From NCBI GenBank assembly GCA_012515495.1, contig JAAYYH010000045.1, positions 1 through 17,669 of the forward strand: 17,669 nucleotides of DNA, written 5' to 3'. The notes under the pieces are model-generated. The model was not told the DNA's origin. It saw only the letters and a program-made list of their open reading frames with translations, and did no database searches. Positions within the stretch are counted from its first letter, which is position 1. Every line of letters begins with the position of its first letter. The stretch is from Coriobacteriaceae bacterium. GTDB taxonomy: Bacteria > Actinomycetota > Coriobacteriia > Coriobacteriales > UBA8131. This document shows positions 1 through 7,117 of the stretch, piece after piece. The position numbers and the translations under genes were made by a program.

Positions 1-1
1 C

Positions 2-79
2 GACAATACCGCCGCCTATCAGACAAAAGCCTTGAAATTTTACCCCACTGTACTAATTGATGCAAGCTCAAACCCCTAA
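2..79 (+). CDS. Possible C-terminal end of an unidentified gene cut by the window edge
   Basis: Frame 2 is open from the window edge to a TAA at 77-79 and would encode about 25 residues ending in YPTVLIDASSNP. The stop sits inside a small CCCC/GGGG hairpin, and the gene would converge on the - strand repeat-protein gene, which is a sensible layout. Frame 1 is also open to 58-60, so the frame choice is uncertain. The fragment is too short to identify and may not be coding at all. Confidence 0.25.
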   Translation, partial: DNTAAYQTKALKFYPTVLIDASSNP

Positions 80-85
80 ATGGGG
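73..85. terminator. Small hairpin between convergent genes, possible shared terminator
   Basis: CCCC (73-76) and GGGG (82-85) can pair around a 5-base TAAAT loop. The stem is only four pairs and neither side has a long T-run, so this is a weak candidate. Its place, eight bases beyond the - strand stop at 93-95 and over a possible + strand stop at 77-79, is what suggests termination. Confidence 0.22.
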
Positions 86-92
86 AATCATT

Positions 93-323
93 CTATTGGT
101 TGATCTTGCGCTCAACTTCTTCCTTGGCATCCAAGGCAGCTTCCTTGGCGTCATCGGCGACGTCTTCGGCAACATCCTTGGCATCAACCGCAGCGTCTTT
201 AACGAATTCCATGGCATTCTCGGCTGCGTCCATTACAGCCTCCTTGGCATCGCCTGCTACGTCTTTAACGAATTCCATGGCATTCTCAGCTGCGTCCTGG
301 ATCTTGTCTTTGAAGTTCTCCAT
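93..323 (-). CDS. Small amphipathic 11-residue-repeat protein (apolipoprotein/LEA-like), 76 aa
   Basis: Function is not recognised. After a 9-residue lead (MENFKDKIQ) the protein is six successive 11-residue units, each starting with D followed by A or V. DAAENAMEFVK occurs twice, and the others are variants such as DVAGDAKEAVM and DVADDAKEAAL. The composition is almost all A, D, E, K and V with no proline, no cysteine and a single glycine, so a long amphipathic, strongly charged helix is expected. The same 11-mer or 22-mer periodicity is known from LEA group 3 proteins and apolipoproteins, which coat membranes or buffer against desiccation; a stress or surface-coating role is inference only. 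There is no signal peptide or membrane segment. The ATG at 321-323 is preceded by a good ribosome-binding site (AAGGGAG, six bases upstream). It diverges from rarA and is the only - strand gene here. Confidence 0.75.
   Translation of the reverse strand: MENFKDKIQDAAENAMEFVKDVAGDAKEAVMDAAENAMEFVKDAAVDAKDVAEDVADDAKEAALDAKEEVERKINQ
175..297. repeat. Direct repeat of 66-base period inside the 11-mer protein gene
   Basis: Bases 195-231 and 261-297 are 37-base direct copies with one mismatch (222 versus 288). The shared TCCTTGGCATC at 175-185 and 241-251 extends the 66-base register upstream, and a 33-base (11-codon) register is visible at 142, 175 and 241. This looks like recent duplication of two 11-codon units within the gene. 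Confidence 0.8.
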
Positions 324-359
324 AGTAAACTCCCTTCAGTGAAAGCTGAAAACACATTG

Positions 360-365
360 ACTATA
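360..365 (-). promoter_or_regulatory. Possible -10 element for the repeat-protein gene
   Basis: Read on the - strand the hexamer is TATAGT, five of six matches to TATAAT, about 36 bases before the start codon. No good -35 lies at the usual distance, so the call rests on one hexamer in AT-rich DNA. Confidence 0.28.
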
Positions 366-450
366 TAGTAGTACGAATAGCAACATTTAGATATTAGTAA
401 TAATCAATATAGCCAAATCACTTCGTTTGGAGAGCGGTGTCTAAAGGCCG

Positions 451-458
451 TATATGCT
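451..458 (+). promoter_or_regulatory. Possible -10 for rarA giving a leaderless transcript
   Basis: TATATG/TATGCT lies at 451-458 and the ATG of rarA begins at 465, six bases after the hexamer. That is where transcription would be expected to start. No purine-rich ribosome-binding site precedes the ATG. A weak TTGGAG at 427-432 could be the -35. Leaderless mRNAs are common in Actinomycetota, so the reading is plausible but unproven. Confidence 0.35.
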
Positions 459-464
459 ACCATT

Positions 465-1892
465 ATGCCTATGGATAGCTTATTTCACGAAATAGGGACT
501 TCAGCCTTGGGAGCCGTGGCTCCCTTGGCTGTGCGTATGCGTCCGAACAAGCTCGAGGAACTGATTGGCCAACAAGAGGTAGTAGGGCCTGGTACTTGGT
601 TGCGCAATGCGATTGAGACGGATGTCCTCTCATCGATAATCATCTTTGGGCCAGCCGGAACAGGCAAGACTACCTTGGCTCGGATAATCGCACTGGTTAC
701 CAAGGCGCATTTCACAGAGGTCAGTGCTATCAGTGGCGGTGTCGCTGATCTGCGCCGTGTTATCGACGAGGCAACGAAAAGACTGATGCTGAGTAACATG
801 CGCACTATCCTCTTCGTCGATGAGATACATCGTTTCTCGCGCTCGCAACAGGACGCACTGTTGCACGCAGTCGAGGATCGAGTGCTGGTGTTGATCGGCG
901 CTACAACCGAGAACCCTTTCTTCGAGGTCAATACAGCGTTGCTTTCGCGCAGTCGGGTCATCGAATTCAAGGAACTTACCAACTCAGACATCCGGCAGAT
1001 CTTAATCCGAGCCCTGGAGAGTGAAAAGGGACTAGCGGGCAGATATGTTTTGACGCAACAGGCTCTGGAAACAATATCTGTCATGGCTGGTGGCGATGCC
1101 CGTGTAGCCCTGACAACCCTGGAGCTGGCAGCTGAGGTCGCCGTAGATCAGGCATCGCTCAGCCCAGATGACCTTCTGGAACTCGATGTTACGGTTCAGG
1201 GGGGACCAACTGAAAGACAGTCCCAGCTAGAGGCAGCCGAATCACAACCCGCTCTGCTGTATATCACTGTCGCTACTGTATTTGAGGCATCTCCACGTCG
1301 CAGCCTGCCTTACGATAAGAAAAGCGATGTTCACTATGATGTGATATCGGCTTTCATCAAATCGATGCGTGGATCCGATCCGGATGCGGCTGTCTACTGG
1401 CTGGCTCGGATGATAGAGGGTGGCGAGGATCCCAAGTTCATCGCCCGCCGTATCATGATCTTCGCGAGCGAGGATGTCGGTAACGCTGACCCGCAGGCTC
1501 TGCTCATCGCTCACGCGGCTTTCAAGGCTACTGAATCGATTGGGTATCCGGAGTGTCAACTCAATCTCAGTCAGGCTGCGATTTACATGGCTCTGGCGCC
1601 AAAATCTAACAGCGCCACCACTGCGATCTTCGCGGCTCGGGGCGAGGTTCGAAATGGCCCTTTGCGTCAAGTCCCCAACCATCTACGTGACAGGCATCGG
1701 CCTGGAGCGGAGAGTTATGGTAAGTATCGTTATCCCCATCTTGACTCCCGCGGGTGGGTTGAGCAGCGCTATCTTCCCGAAGGCCTGAAGAAAGGTGCTT
1801 TCTATCAACCGGGAGAAAGAGGATGGGAAGCTTACCGCAGCGAGGCAACGTTTCGTGATCGGCTGGAGGATGATCCGGAAACCCCGAGGTGA
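465..1892 (+). CDS. rarA: Replication-associated recombination protein A (RarA/MgsA), AAA+ ATPase, 475 aa
   Basis: RarA is a cytoplasmic clamp-loader-like ATPase that acts at stalled forks and single-strand/double-strand junctions. The protein shows a Walker A GPAGTGKTT at residues 62-70 and a Walker B ending in DEIH at 119-122. It also has the family stretch GATTENPFFE (145-154) and a characteristic C-terminal half: YDKKSDVHYD, ISAFIKSMRGSDPDAA, then IMIFASEDVGNADP. The C-terminal PNHLRD and YRYPH motifs are also typical. Before ITVATVFEA there is a longer, poorly conserved stretch (about 238-266) than I expect for this family. The first ATG is taken because a -10-like hexamer stands six bases upstream; ATG at 471 is an alternative. 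No clear terminator follows; the 168 bases after the stop hold only weak hairpins. Confidence 0.95.
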   Translation: MPMDSLFHEIGTSALGAVAPLAVRMRPNKLEELIGQQEVVGPGTWLRNAIETDVLSSIIIFGPAGTGKTTLARIIALVTKAHFTEVSAISGGVADLRRVIDEATKRLMLSNMRTILFVDEIHRFSRSQQDALLHAVEDRVLVLIGATTENPFFEVNTALLSRSRVIEFKELTNSDIRQILIRALESEKGLAGRYVLTQQALETISVMAGGDARVALTTLELAAEVAVDQASLSPDDLLELDVTVQGGPTERQSQLEAAESQPALLYITVATVFEASPRRSLPYDKKSDVHYDVISAFIKSMRGSDPDAAVYWLARMIEGGEDPKFIARRIMIFASEDVGNADPQALLIAHAAFKATESIGYPECQLNLSQAAIYMALAPKSNSATTAIFAARGEVRNGPLRQVPNHLRDRHRPGAESYGKYRYPHLDSRGWVEQRYLPEGLKKGAFYQPGERGWEAYRSEATFRDRLEDDPETPR

Positions 1893-2018
1893 TTATCAGG
1901 GCACACTGAGAGGATTGGCGTAGCCCACAAGACGTTTGTCAGTGATTGGAAAAAGCACTCAGATTATTCATCCAAATGGTGACACCGGCTCACTGTGGTC
2001 TTCAAAGTAAGCGCATTC

Positions 2019-2027
2019 TGCTATGAT
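2019..2027 (+). promoter_or_regulatory. Extended -10 promoter for the DUF948 gene
   Basis: TG-C-TATGAT is an extended -10 with five of six matches. Transcription would begin near 2034, leaving a leader of about 27 bases that contains the AAAGAGG site at 2048-2054. The -35 position (TCTTCA, 1999-2004) is poor, which is acceptable for an extended -10. This supports starting the gene at 2061 rather than at the upstream in-frame GTG at 1995. Confidence 0.5.
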
Positions 2028-2060
2028 TGGGGCACTTCGTTTCGTCGAAAGAGGTGTGTT

Positions 2061-2810
2061 ATGGCAGACTGGTTCCCACTTATCCTCTATATCCTCGGTG
2101 CCATACTGGCAGTGGTTCTCATCTGGGCATTCATTGAGTTGGCGCTGACCCTCCGACGCACGAGGGCAACGGTTAAAGACCTTGATCCGGTGATTGATAA
2201 AGTCAATTCTATTGCCGAATCCCTCGAGCCTTCCAGCAAGCGCATCGACCCTTTGTTTGAACGGGTGTCGTTAACCGTCGATGCCGTGAACCTGGAGATC
2301 ATGCGGGCCGACCAGATCCTCTCAGATGTCTCTGATGTCACTGGCACATTGAGCGGAACGATCACTAAGGTCACCGATATCACCGACGCGCCCCTTAACC
2401 TGCTCAGCAGTGCCGCAGAGAAGGTGCGTGACATCTTCTCGGGAAAGAGGCCAGCAGGTTCTTCGGCTGTAGGTCTCGCAACTGAGTCCTCGGGTGATCG
2501 GGATAGCAATCAGGCAAGCGATGACTTCGAGAGCGTTACGAGTACAGGATCGCCAGAACCAGCTAGAAACGCTGAGGTCTGCGTTGGCGAACAAGATCCA
2601 ATCCAACGTCAGGGCACCCAAGAAAAACCGAAGAAGGATAAGGCACCAGTCACTACGCACAAGATCAGCGACAATGGCTATTTCAACTACCCACAAACAA
2701 CTGCGACATCCGCAGACAACACCGCGAATGCTGTCGAATCCAAGGCTGTTGTTGACACCATGGTATCCGGGAAAGCTGATCCGGTGGATTTCAACCCTGA
2801 CGTCTCCTGA
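2061..2810 (+). CDS. DUF948-like single-pass membrane protein, 249 aa
   Basis: Function is unknown; the family (YtxG-like, DUF948) is often annotated as a general stress or envelope protein. One N-terminal membrane segment is clear at about residues 6-28 (LILYILGAILAVVLIWAFIE). A helical region to about 130 follows, rich in V, I, L, D and S and with little glycine, likely coiled coil (TVKDLDPVIDKVNSIAESLEP and similar). The last 110 or so residues are polar and low in hydrophobics, probably disordered, with a KPKKDK basic patch. The ATG at 2061 has AAAGAGG six bases upstream, and the membrane segment begins right after it. The permease gene starts ten bases after the stop, so the two are probably co-transcribed. 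The family assignment rests on overall shape and gene neighbourhood, not on a catalytic motif. Confidence 0.7.
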   Translation: MADWFPLILYILGAILAVVLIWAFIELALTLRRTRATVKDLDPVIDKVNSIAESLEPSSKRIDPLFERVSLTVDAVNLEIMRADQILSDVSDVTGTLSGTITKVTDITDAPLNLLSSAAEKVRDIFSGKRPAGSSAVGLATESSGDRDSNQASDDFESVTSTGSPEPARNAEVCVGEQDPIQRQGTQEKPKKDKAPVTTHKISDNGYFNYPQTTATSADNTANAVESKAVVDTMVSGKADPVDFNPDVS

Positions 2811-2820
2811 GAGGCATGAT

Positions 2821-3978
2821 GTGAAAGTTTCTGCAGAACGCATCCGTCTACGGTTCTTCCTGATCTGGTCCATTATCGGCGTATTGTTGTTGCTGGTAGC
2901 CTTGGGCTACGTACTTGGTCAGGTCTGGACGGCGATCTCCATCGTCTTGTTCTCGGCGTTTTTGGTTTTCATCATGCGCTCGCCAGTATCTGCGCTTGAG
3001 AAACGTGGTGTCCCGCGTATCTTGGGGACAGCCCTTTCTTTTCTCGGTGCCTTCGTGATAGTAGCAGCGATAGTTCTAATTTTCGCCCCTATCATCTGGG
3101 GACAGATGGTTGGTCTACTGTCGCTGATACCGCAATACGCCGAGCAATCACAGGACTTCTGGAATGATATCTATCATCAGTATAGTTACCTGTTGGAAGA
3201 CGATGCCATCAAGCAGCTCATAGCTCAGGCTGCAACCGAGGTATCGCGTTGGGCGGCGAACACAGCATCCGTTTCTGCCGGCAGCGTGATCACCGTTGGC
3301 GCCAATCTGGTGGTTGGTGTTGTGGTAATGACTGTTTCATTGGTGGTCTGCTTTTGGGTTCTGAAGGATCTGCCACGCATTGGCAAAGAGCTTTTGATCT
3401 TGATTGGGCCACGGTATGCTTCGGACGCGTTGTTCATCGCCACAACCTGTGCGAGATCTCTGGGTGGTTACATCAAAGGCATGGTGATCGCCTGCATCTG
3501 CACGGGGACCATCAGTGGCATCGGCTTTGCGATTATTGGACTACCATATCCTGCGGTGCTGGGCTTATTCACCGGATTGATGAACTTCATCCCCTTTGTC
3601 GGACCTTGGGTATCAGGTATCATCGTTGGTTGCATCGGTTTGTTCAGCGGTCCGATTGTCGCCTTATTAGCCGTGCTGTGCCTGGTCATTGCCCAACAGA
3701 CCACGGATAACTTCATTTCACCGCGGGTGATGTCCTATGCTGTGGAGCTGCATCCAGCAGTGGTCCTCGTCGTGTTGATTGCCGGTGGTGCCATAGGTGG
3801 TGCGCTGGGGATCTTAGCTGCGATACCGTTGACTTCAGCTTTGAAGACGATTTTCGTACACTATTTCCAGAAGCGAACCGGGCGTCAGTTGTTGTCAGCA
3901 GACGGAGCTATCTTCAGGGGCACCGCTGTAGATCGTGAACAGGTTGAAGAGCCTTCTGATGCAGAAGTCGATAAATAA
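2821..3978 (+). CDS. AI-2E family (PerM-like) membrane transporter, 385 aa
   Basis: This is a polytopic inner-membrane protein of the AI-2E/UPF0118 family. Substrates reported for members differ (autoinducer-2 export, Na+/H+ or Li+ antiport), so no substrate is assigned. Two membrane segments lie at residues 11-52, another at about 70-93. A soluble central part (about 95-150) carries the family's helical insertion. Four or more segments follow, with GYIKGM, NFIPFVGPWVSGI and NFISPRVMSYAVELHP, the last being the family's signature near the C-terminus. The C-terminal 40 residues are polar. GTG at 2821 is chosen because GAGAGG (2809-2814) precedes it and homologues begin just before the first membrane helix. 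The frame stays open for 327 bases upstream, but that stretch lies over the DUF948 gene and gives an atypical basic sequence. Confidence 0.88.
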   Translation: MKVSAERIRLRFFLIWSIIGVLLLLVALGYVLGQVWTAISIVLFSAFLVFIMRSPVSALEKRGVPRILGTALSFLGAFVIVAAIVLIFAPIIWGQMVGLLSLIPQYAEQSQDFWNDIYHQYSYLLEDDAIKQLIAQAATEVSRWAANTASVSAGSVITVGANLVVGVVVMTVSLVVCFWVLKDLPRIGKELLILIGPRYASDALFIATTCARSLGGYIKGMVIACICTGTISGIGFAIIGLPYPAVLGLFTGLMNFIPFVGPWVSGIIVGCIGLFSGPIVALLAVLCLVIAQQTTDNFISPRVMSYAVELHPAVVLVVLIAGGAIGGALGILAAIPLTSALKTIFVHYFQKRTGRQLLSADGAIFRGTAVDREQVEEPSDAEVDK

Positions 3979-4022
3979 CCAGCAAGTAGCACGTAATCAT
4001 CATCAAGTATCAAGGAGACAGT

Positions 4023-6644
4023 GTGAAGAGTTCTGAGATCAGGGAGAGGTATCTGGCGTTTTTCGAAGGTAAGGGTTGCAAGCGGATGCCATCGAGCTCG
4101 TTAATACCCGATGACCCTTCGATGCTTTTGACTTCGGCGGGAATGGTGCAGTTCAAACCCTACTTCCTGCAACAGAAACAACTGGAGAAACCATTTATCG
4201 GCACGACAACCGTTCAAAAGTGCCTGCGAACCACTGATATCGAGAACATCGGTGTCACCGGACGACACTTGAGTTTCTTTGAGATGTTGGGCAATTTCTC
4301 CTTTGGTGATTACTTCAAGCAGGAGATGTGTGCCTGGGCGTATGAATTCTGTACCGAGGTGCTCGAGTTCGACCCCGAGAGGTTACGTTTCACCGTATAT
4401 CTGGATGACGATGAGACCGAAGAGATCTGGATGTCACTTGGGATACCGCGTGAGCACATCACCCGTTTGGGAGCTGAGGATAACTTCTGGACGGCTGGTC
4501 CCACAGGACCTTGCGGTCCCAGTTCAGAGCTTTATTATGACCAGGGTCCGGAGTTTGGTTGTGGAAGACCTGACTGTGCTCCGGGTTGTGACTGTGACCG
4601 GTTCCTTGAATTCTGGAACTGCGTTTTCACCCAATATGACCGACAGGAAGATGGCACGTTGGTGCCGCTGCCCAAGAAGAACATCGACACCGGTATGGGA
4701 CTGGAACGAACAGCTGCTTTGATCCAGGGTGTCAGTTCAAACTATGAGACTGACATTCTCCGCGGTTTGATCGCTGTGGGCGAGCGCCTGAGTGGCAAAG
4801 GATATGGCGTCGACGCTCAGACGGACCTCTCATTGCGCATTCTTGCCGATCATTCGCGCGCTATCACCTTCATGATTGCCGACGGCATCTTGCCCTCTAA
4901 TGAAGGCCGAGGTTATGTGCTGCGCAGGCTATTGCGCCGCGCCATGAGACATGGCCAGCTGATTGGGATTGAGCCACCATTCCTCAATCACTACCTCTCA
5001 GCTGTGATAGTGGAGATGGGACCCATCTACCCGGAATTACTGGAAAGCCAGAGTCTGATAGCCCGAGTGATGGTTGCGGAGGAAGAGCGTTTCGCTCAGA
5101 CATTGCGCCAAGGTCAAACATTTCTCGACCACGCTCTCAGTCGTCTGGCCGACGGTGGCGTACTGGATGGAAAAATTGCCTTCGAGCTGCACGATCGCTA
5201 TGGGTTCCCAATAGATTTGACCGTTGAGATTGCTGCTGAGCAGGGTTTCTCTGTTGATCGACCGGGTTTTGATGTCCATATGGAGGAGCAGCGAAAGCGC
5301 GCTCGCTCGCATGTCAAAGACGAGGCATGGAACACCTACGGAGGTGTGTTCAACGACATACTCAATGAGACTGGGGCCACGACATTCATCGGCTACGACC
5401 ACTATCAGACCGAAGCGACCGTTTTAGCCTTGATAGTCGATGGCCAAAGGGTCAACGGTATCGAGGAAGGCACGCAGGCACAGGTTGTTTTGGATCGCAC
5501 TCCCTTCTACGGTGAGATGGGCGGTCAGGTGGGGGACACTGGGGATATCACAAGTAAGAACGGCGCCGTGTTCTCGGTCGCCGACACCCGAGTCTACGAA
5601 GGTAGCGTATTTGCGCATGTCGGCACCATAGAAGGTGCGCTCAATCTTGGGGATCAGGTTGAGGCCAGGATTGACAGCCTCCGGCGTGAGCGGATACAGA
5701 GGAATCACACGGCGACGCACCTGCTGCATCTTGTCCTGCGTCAGGTTTTGGGCGAACACGTCAAGCAGGCCGGTTCATTGGTCGCTCCAGACAGGCTCCG
5801 CTTCGATTTCACCCACTTTGAGCAGATCTCCTCAGAGCAGCTGCAGCGGATCGAGCAAATGGTCAATGATTTGATCATGGAAGACGGCGATGTCAGCTCC
5901 TATGAGACATCATTGGACGAAGCGCGGCAATCTGGGGTAACCGCATTATTCGGCGAGAAATACGGTGAGAATGTCCGTGTGCTCAAAGCCGGAGATGATT
6001 CTCGGGAGTTATGCGGGGGTACGCATGTTTCCCACACAGGTCAGATCGGCTTGATCAAGATACTCAGTGAATCGTCGGTTGGCGCAAACCTGCGGCGCAT
6101 CGAAGCTATCACCAGCTTTGATGCCTTGAGATACGTCAATCATATCGAGAATGAACTGCGCAACACAGCCTCAAACCTCAAGGCATCGCTGTTCACGGTT
6201 GCCGAGAGGGTTGAAAACCTGCTCGCGCGCCTCCATGAGTTGGAAGGCGAGCTCAAGCGGGAGAAGAGAGCCTCGCTGAGCGATGATGTGACAATGCTTT
6301 CCGAGAGCGCCATCGATGTGGGATATCCTTTGGTAGTAGCTCGGATCGATGGGCTGAACGTTGAGGATCTGCGTAATGTCTGGGATGTCTTACGTACCCA
6401 ACTTGGTGAGGGTTGTGCGGCGGTTTTGGGCAGTGAGTCCTCAGAGGGGACTCCGCTGTTGCTGGCAGCGGGCACTGCGGCTGCGGTTCAGGCAGGTTTC
6501 GATGCGGGAGCGCTGATCAAGCTGATATCGCCGATGATCAAGGGTGGTGGTGGCGGCAAACCAACGATGGCCCAGGCCGGGGGCAAGGATGCCAGCGGAT
6601 TGGATGGCGCGCTCGAGCGAGCTCGCCAGGCAGCAAGTCACTGA
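4023..6644 (+). CDS. alaS: Alanyl-tRNA synthetase, 873 aa
   Basis: AlaS charges tRNA-Ala with alanine and clears mischarged tRNA. Its length is close to the usual 875 or so. The class II catalytic core is at the N-terminus (TSAGMVQFKPYF, RHLSFFEMLGNFSFGDYF, GMGLERTA). The editing domain has the zinc ligands H562 and H566 in HTATH and C664 and H668 in CGGTH. The C-Ala domain ends in GGGGGKPTMAQAGGKD, followed by a short helix. A Cys cluster C180-x4-C185-x3-C189-x-C191 sits in the catalytic domain; as I recall, many Gram-positive AlaS share it and it may bind metal. The GTG start has an AAGGAG site (4012-4017) at good spacing. Only 44 bases separate it from the permease gene; there is no room for a T-box leader. 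Confidence 0.98.
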   Translation: MKSSEIRERYLAFFEGKGCKRMPSSSLIPDDPSMLLTSAGMVQFKPYFLQQKQLEKPFIGTTTVQKCLRTTDIENIGVTGRHLSFFEMLGNFSFGDYFKQEMCAWAYEFCTEVLEFDPERLRFTVYLDDDETEEIWMSLGIPREHITRLGAEDNFWTAGPTGPCGPSSELYYDQGPEFGCGRPDCAPGCDCDRFLEFWNCVFTQYDRQEDGTLVPLPKKNIDTGMGLERTAALIQGVSSNYETDILRGLIAVGERLSGKGYGVDAQTDLSLRILADHSRAITFMIADGILPSNEGRGYVLRRLLRRAMRHGQLIGIEPPFLNHYLSAVIVEMGPIYPELLESQSLIARVMVAEEERFAQTLRQGQTFLDHALSRLADGGVLDGKIAFELHDRYGFPIDLTVEIAAEQGFSVDRPGFDVHMEEQRKRARSHVKDEAWNTYGGVFNDILNETGATTFIGYDHYQTEATVLALIVDGQRVNGIEEGTQAQVVLDRTPFYGEMGGQVGDTGDITSKNGAVFSVADTRVYEGSVFAHVGTIEGALNLGDQVEARIDSLRRERIQRNHTATHLLHLVLRQVLGEHVKQAGSLVAPDRLRFDFTHFEQISSEQLQRIEQMVNDLIMEDGDVSSYETSLDEARQSGVTALFGEKYGENVRVLKAGDDSRELCGGTHVSHTGQIGLIKILSESSVGANLRRIEAITSFDALRYVNHIENELRNTASNLKASLFTVAERVENLLARLHELEGELKREKRASLSDDVTMLSESAIDVGYPLVVARIDGLNVEDLRNVWDVLRTQLGEGCAAVLGSESSEGTPLLLAAGTAAAVQAGFDAGALIKLISPMIKGGGGGKPTMAQAGGKDASGLDGALERARQAASH

Positions 6645-6646
6645 GT

Positions 6647-7102
6647 ATGCGAATCCTGGCACTCGACATCGGTGAGAAACGCACGGGAATCGCAGTTTCG
6701 GATGTAGACGGGAAAGTGGCGATGCCCGTAAAAGTGCTTGCGACTGCCGAGGTGATGGCCTACTCAGCAGCTTTCAGACGGGTCATCGAGGACTTCCAAC
6801 CACAGCTGCTGCTCTTTGGTATACCCATCACACTTTCTGGGGAGGAAGGGCCCCAGGCCAAGCGTGTTCGGGAATTGGCTGAAGGCATCAGCACGCACAC
6901 GGACTTGCCCTCAGAGTTCTTCGACGAACGGCTTTCCAGTGTAGAGGCTAAACGGATATTGCGTGAAAACGGGCACTCAGAGCGTTCAATGCGCGGTAAA
7001 ACCGATATGATAGCTGCATCACTTCTCCTCCAAGCTTATCTGGAGGCTCATGATGCCAGCCGCTCAGATGCAGATCTGCATCCACGAGGACCAATGGAAT
7101 GA
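6647..7102 (+). CDS. ruvX: RuvX/YqgF family Holliday-junction resolvase-like nuclease, 151 aa
   Basis: This is an RNase H-fold protein; the family is linked to pre-16S rRNA 5'-end maturation and, in some reports, to Holliday-junction resolution. It starts with the family's DIGEKRTGIAVSD (D7), then LLFGIPITLSGEEG and FFDERLSSVEAKRIL (E94). The acidic D120 lies in KTDMIAASLLLQAYL. These are the expected metal-binding acidic residues. Length is normal, with a short polar tail. The ATG lies two bases after the alaS stop and has no strong ribosome-binding site of its own, so translation is probably coupled to alaS, the common arrangement. Confidence 0.95.
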   Translation: MRILALDIGEKRTGIAVSDVDGKVAMPVKVLATAEVMAYSAAFRRVIEDFQPQLLLFGIPITLSGEEGPQAKRVRELAEGISTHTDLPSEFFDERLSSVEAKRILRENGHSERSMRGKTDMIAASLLLQAYLEAHDASRSDADLHPRGPME

Positions 7103-7117
7103 ACGGATAGATAACCT

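Noticed and set aside
195..297. CRISPR-like direct repeats
   Set aside because: Only two copies, in frame with a coding 11-mer periodicity and without unique spacers of regular length.
57..368. + strand open frames across the repeat-protein gene
   Set aside because: They are shadows of the repeats; the - strand frame has perfect 11-residue periodicity, typical composition and a good ribosome-binding site.
1893..2060. Terminator after rarA
   Set aside because: Only three- or four-pair stems (for example GGC-GTA-GCC) and no T-run were found.
2494..2820. Upstream open extension of the AI-2E permease frame
   Set aside because: It lies over the 3' part of the DUF948-like gene in another frame and encodes an R/Q/S-rich sequence with no membrane character; GTG 2821 has a ribosome-binding site and fits the family start.
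3249..3710. Long + strand open frame of 153 codons inside the permease gene
   Set aside because: It is a frame-shadow rich in H, R, W and C, with no plausible start signal, inside a well-supported membrane protein.
3979..4022. T-box or other riboswitch before alaS
   Set aside because: Only 44 bases separate the genes, far too short for a T-box, and no conserved elements are seen.
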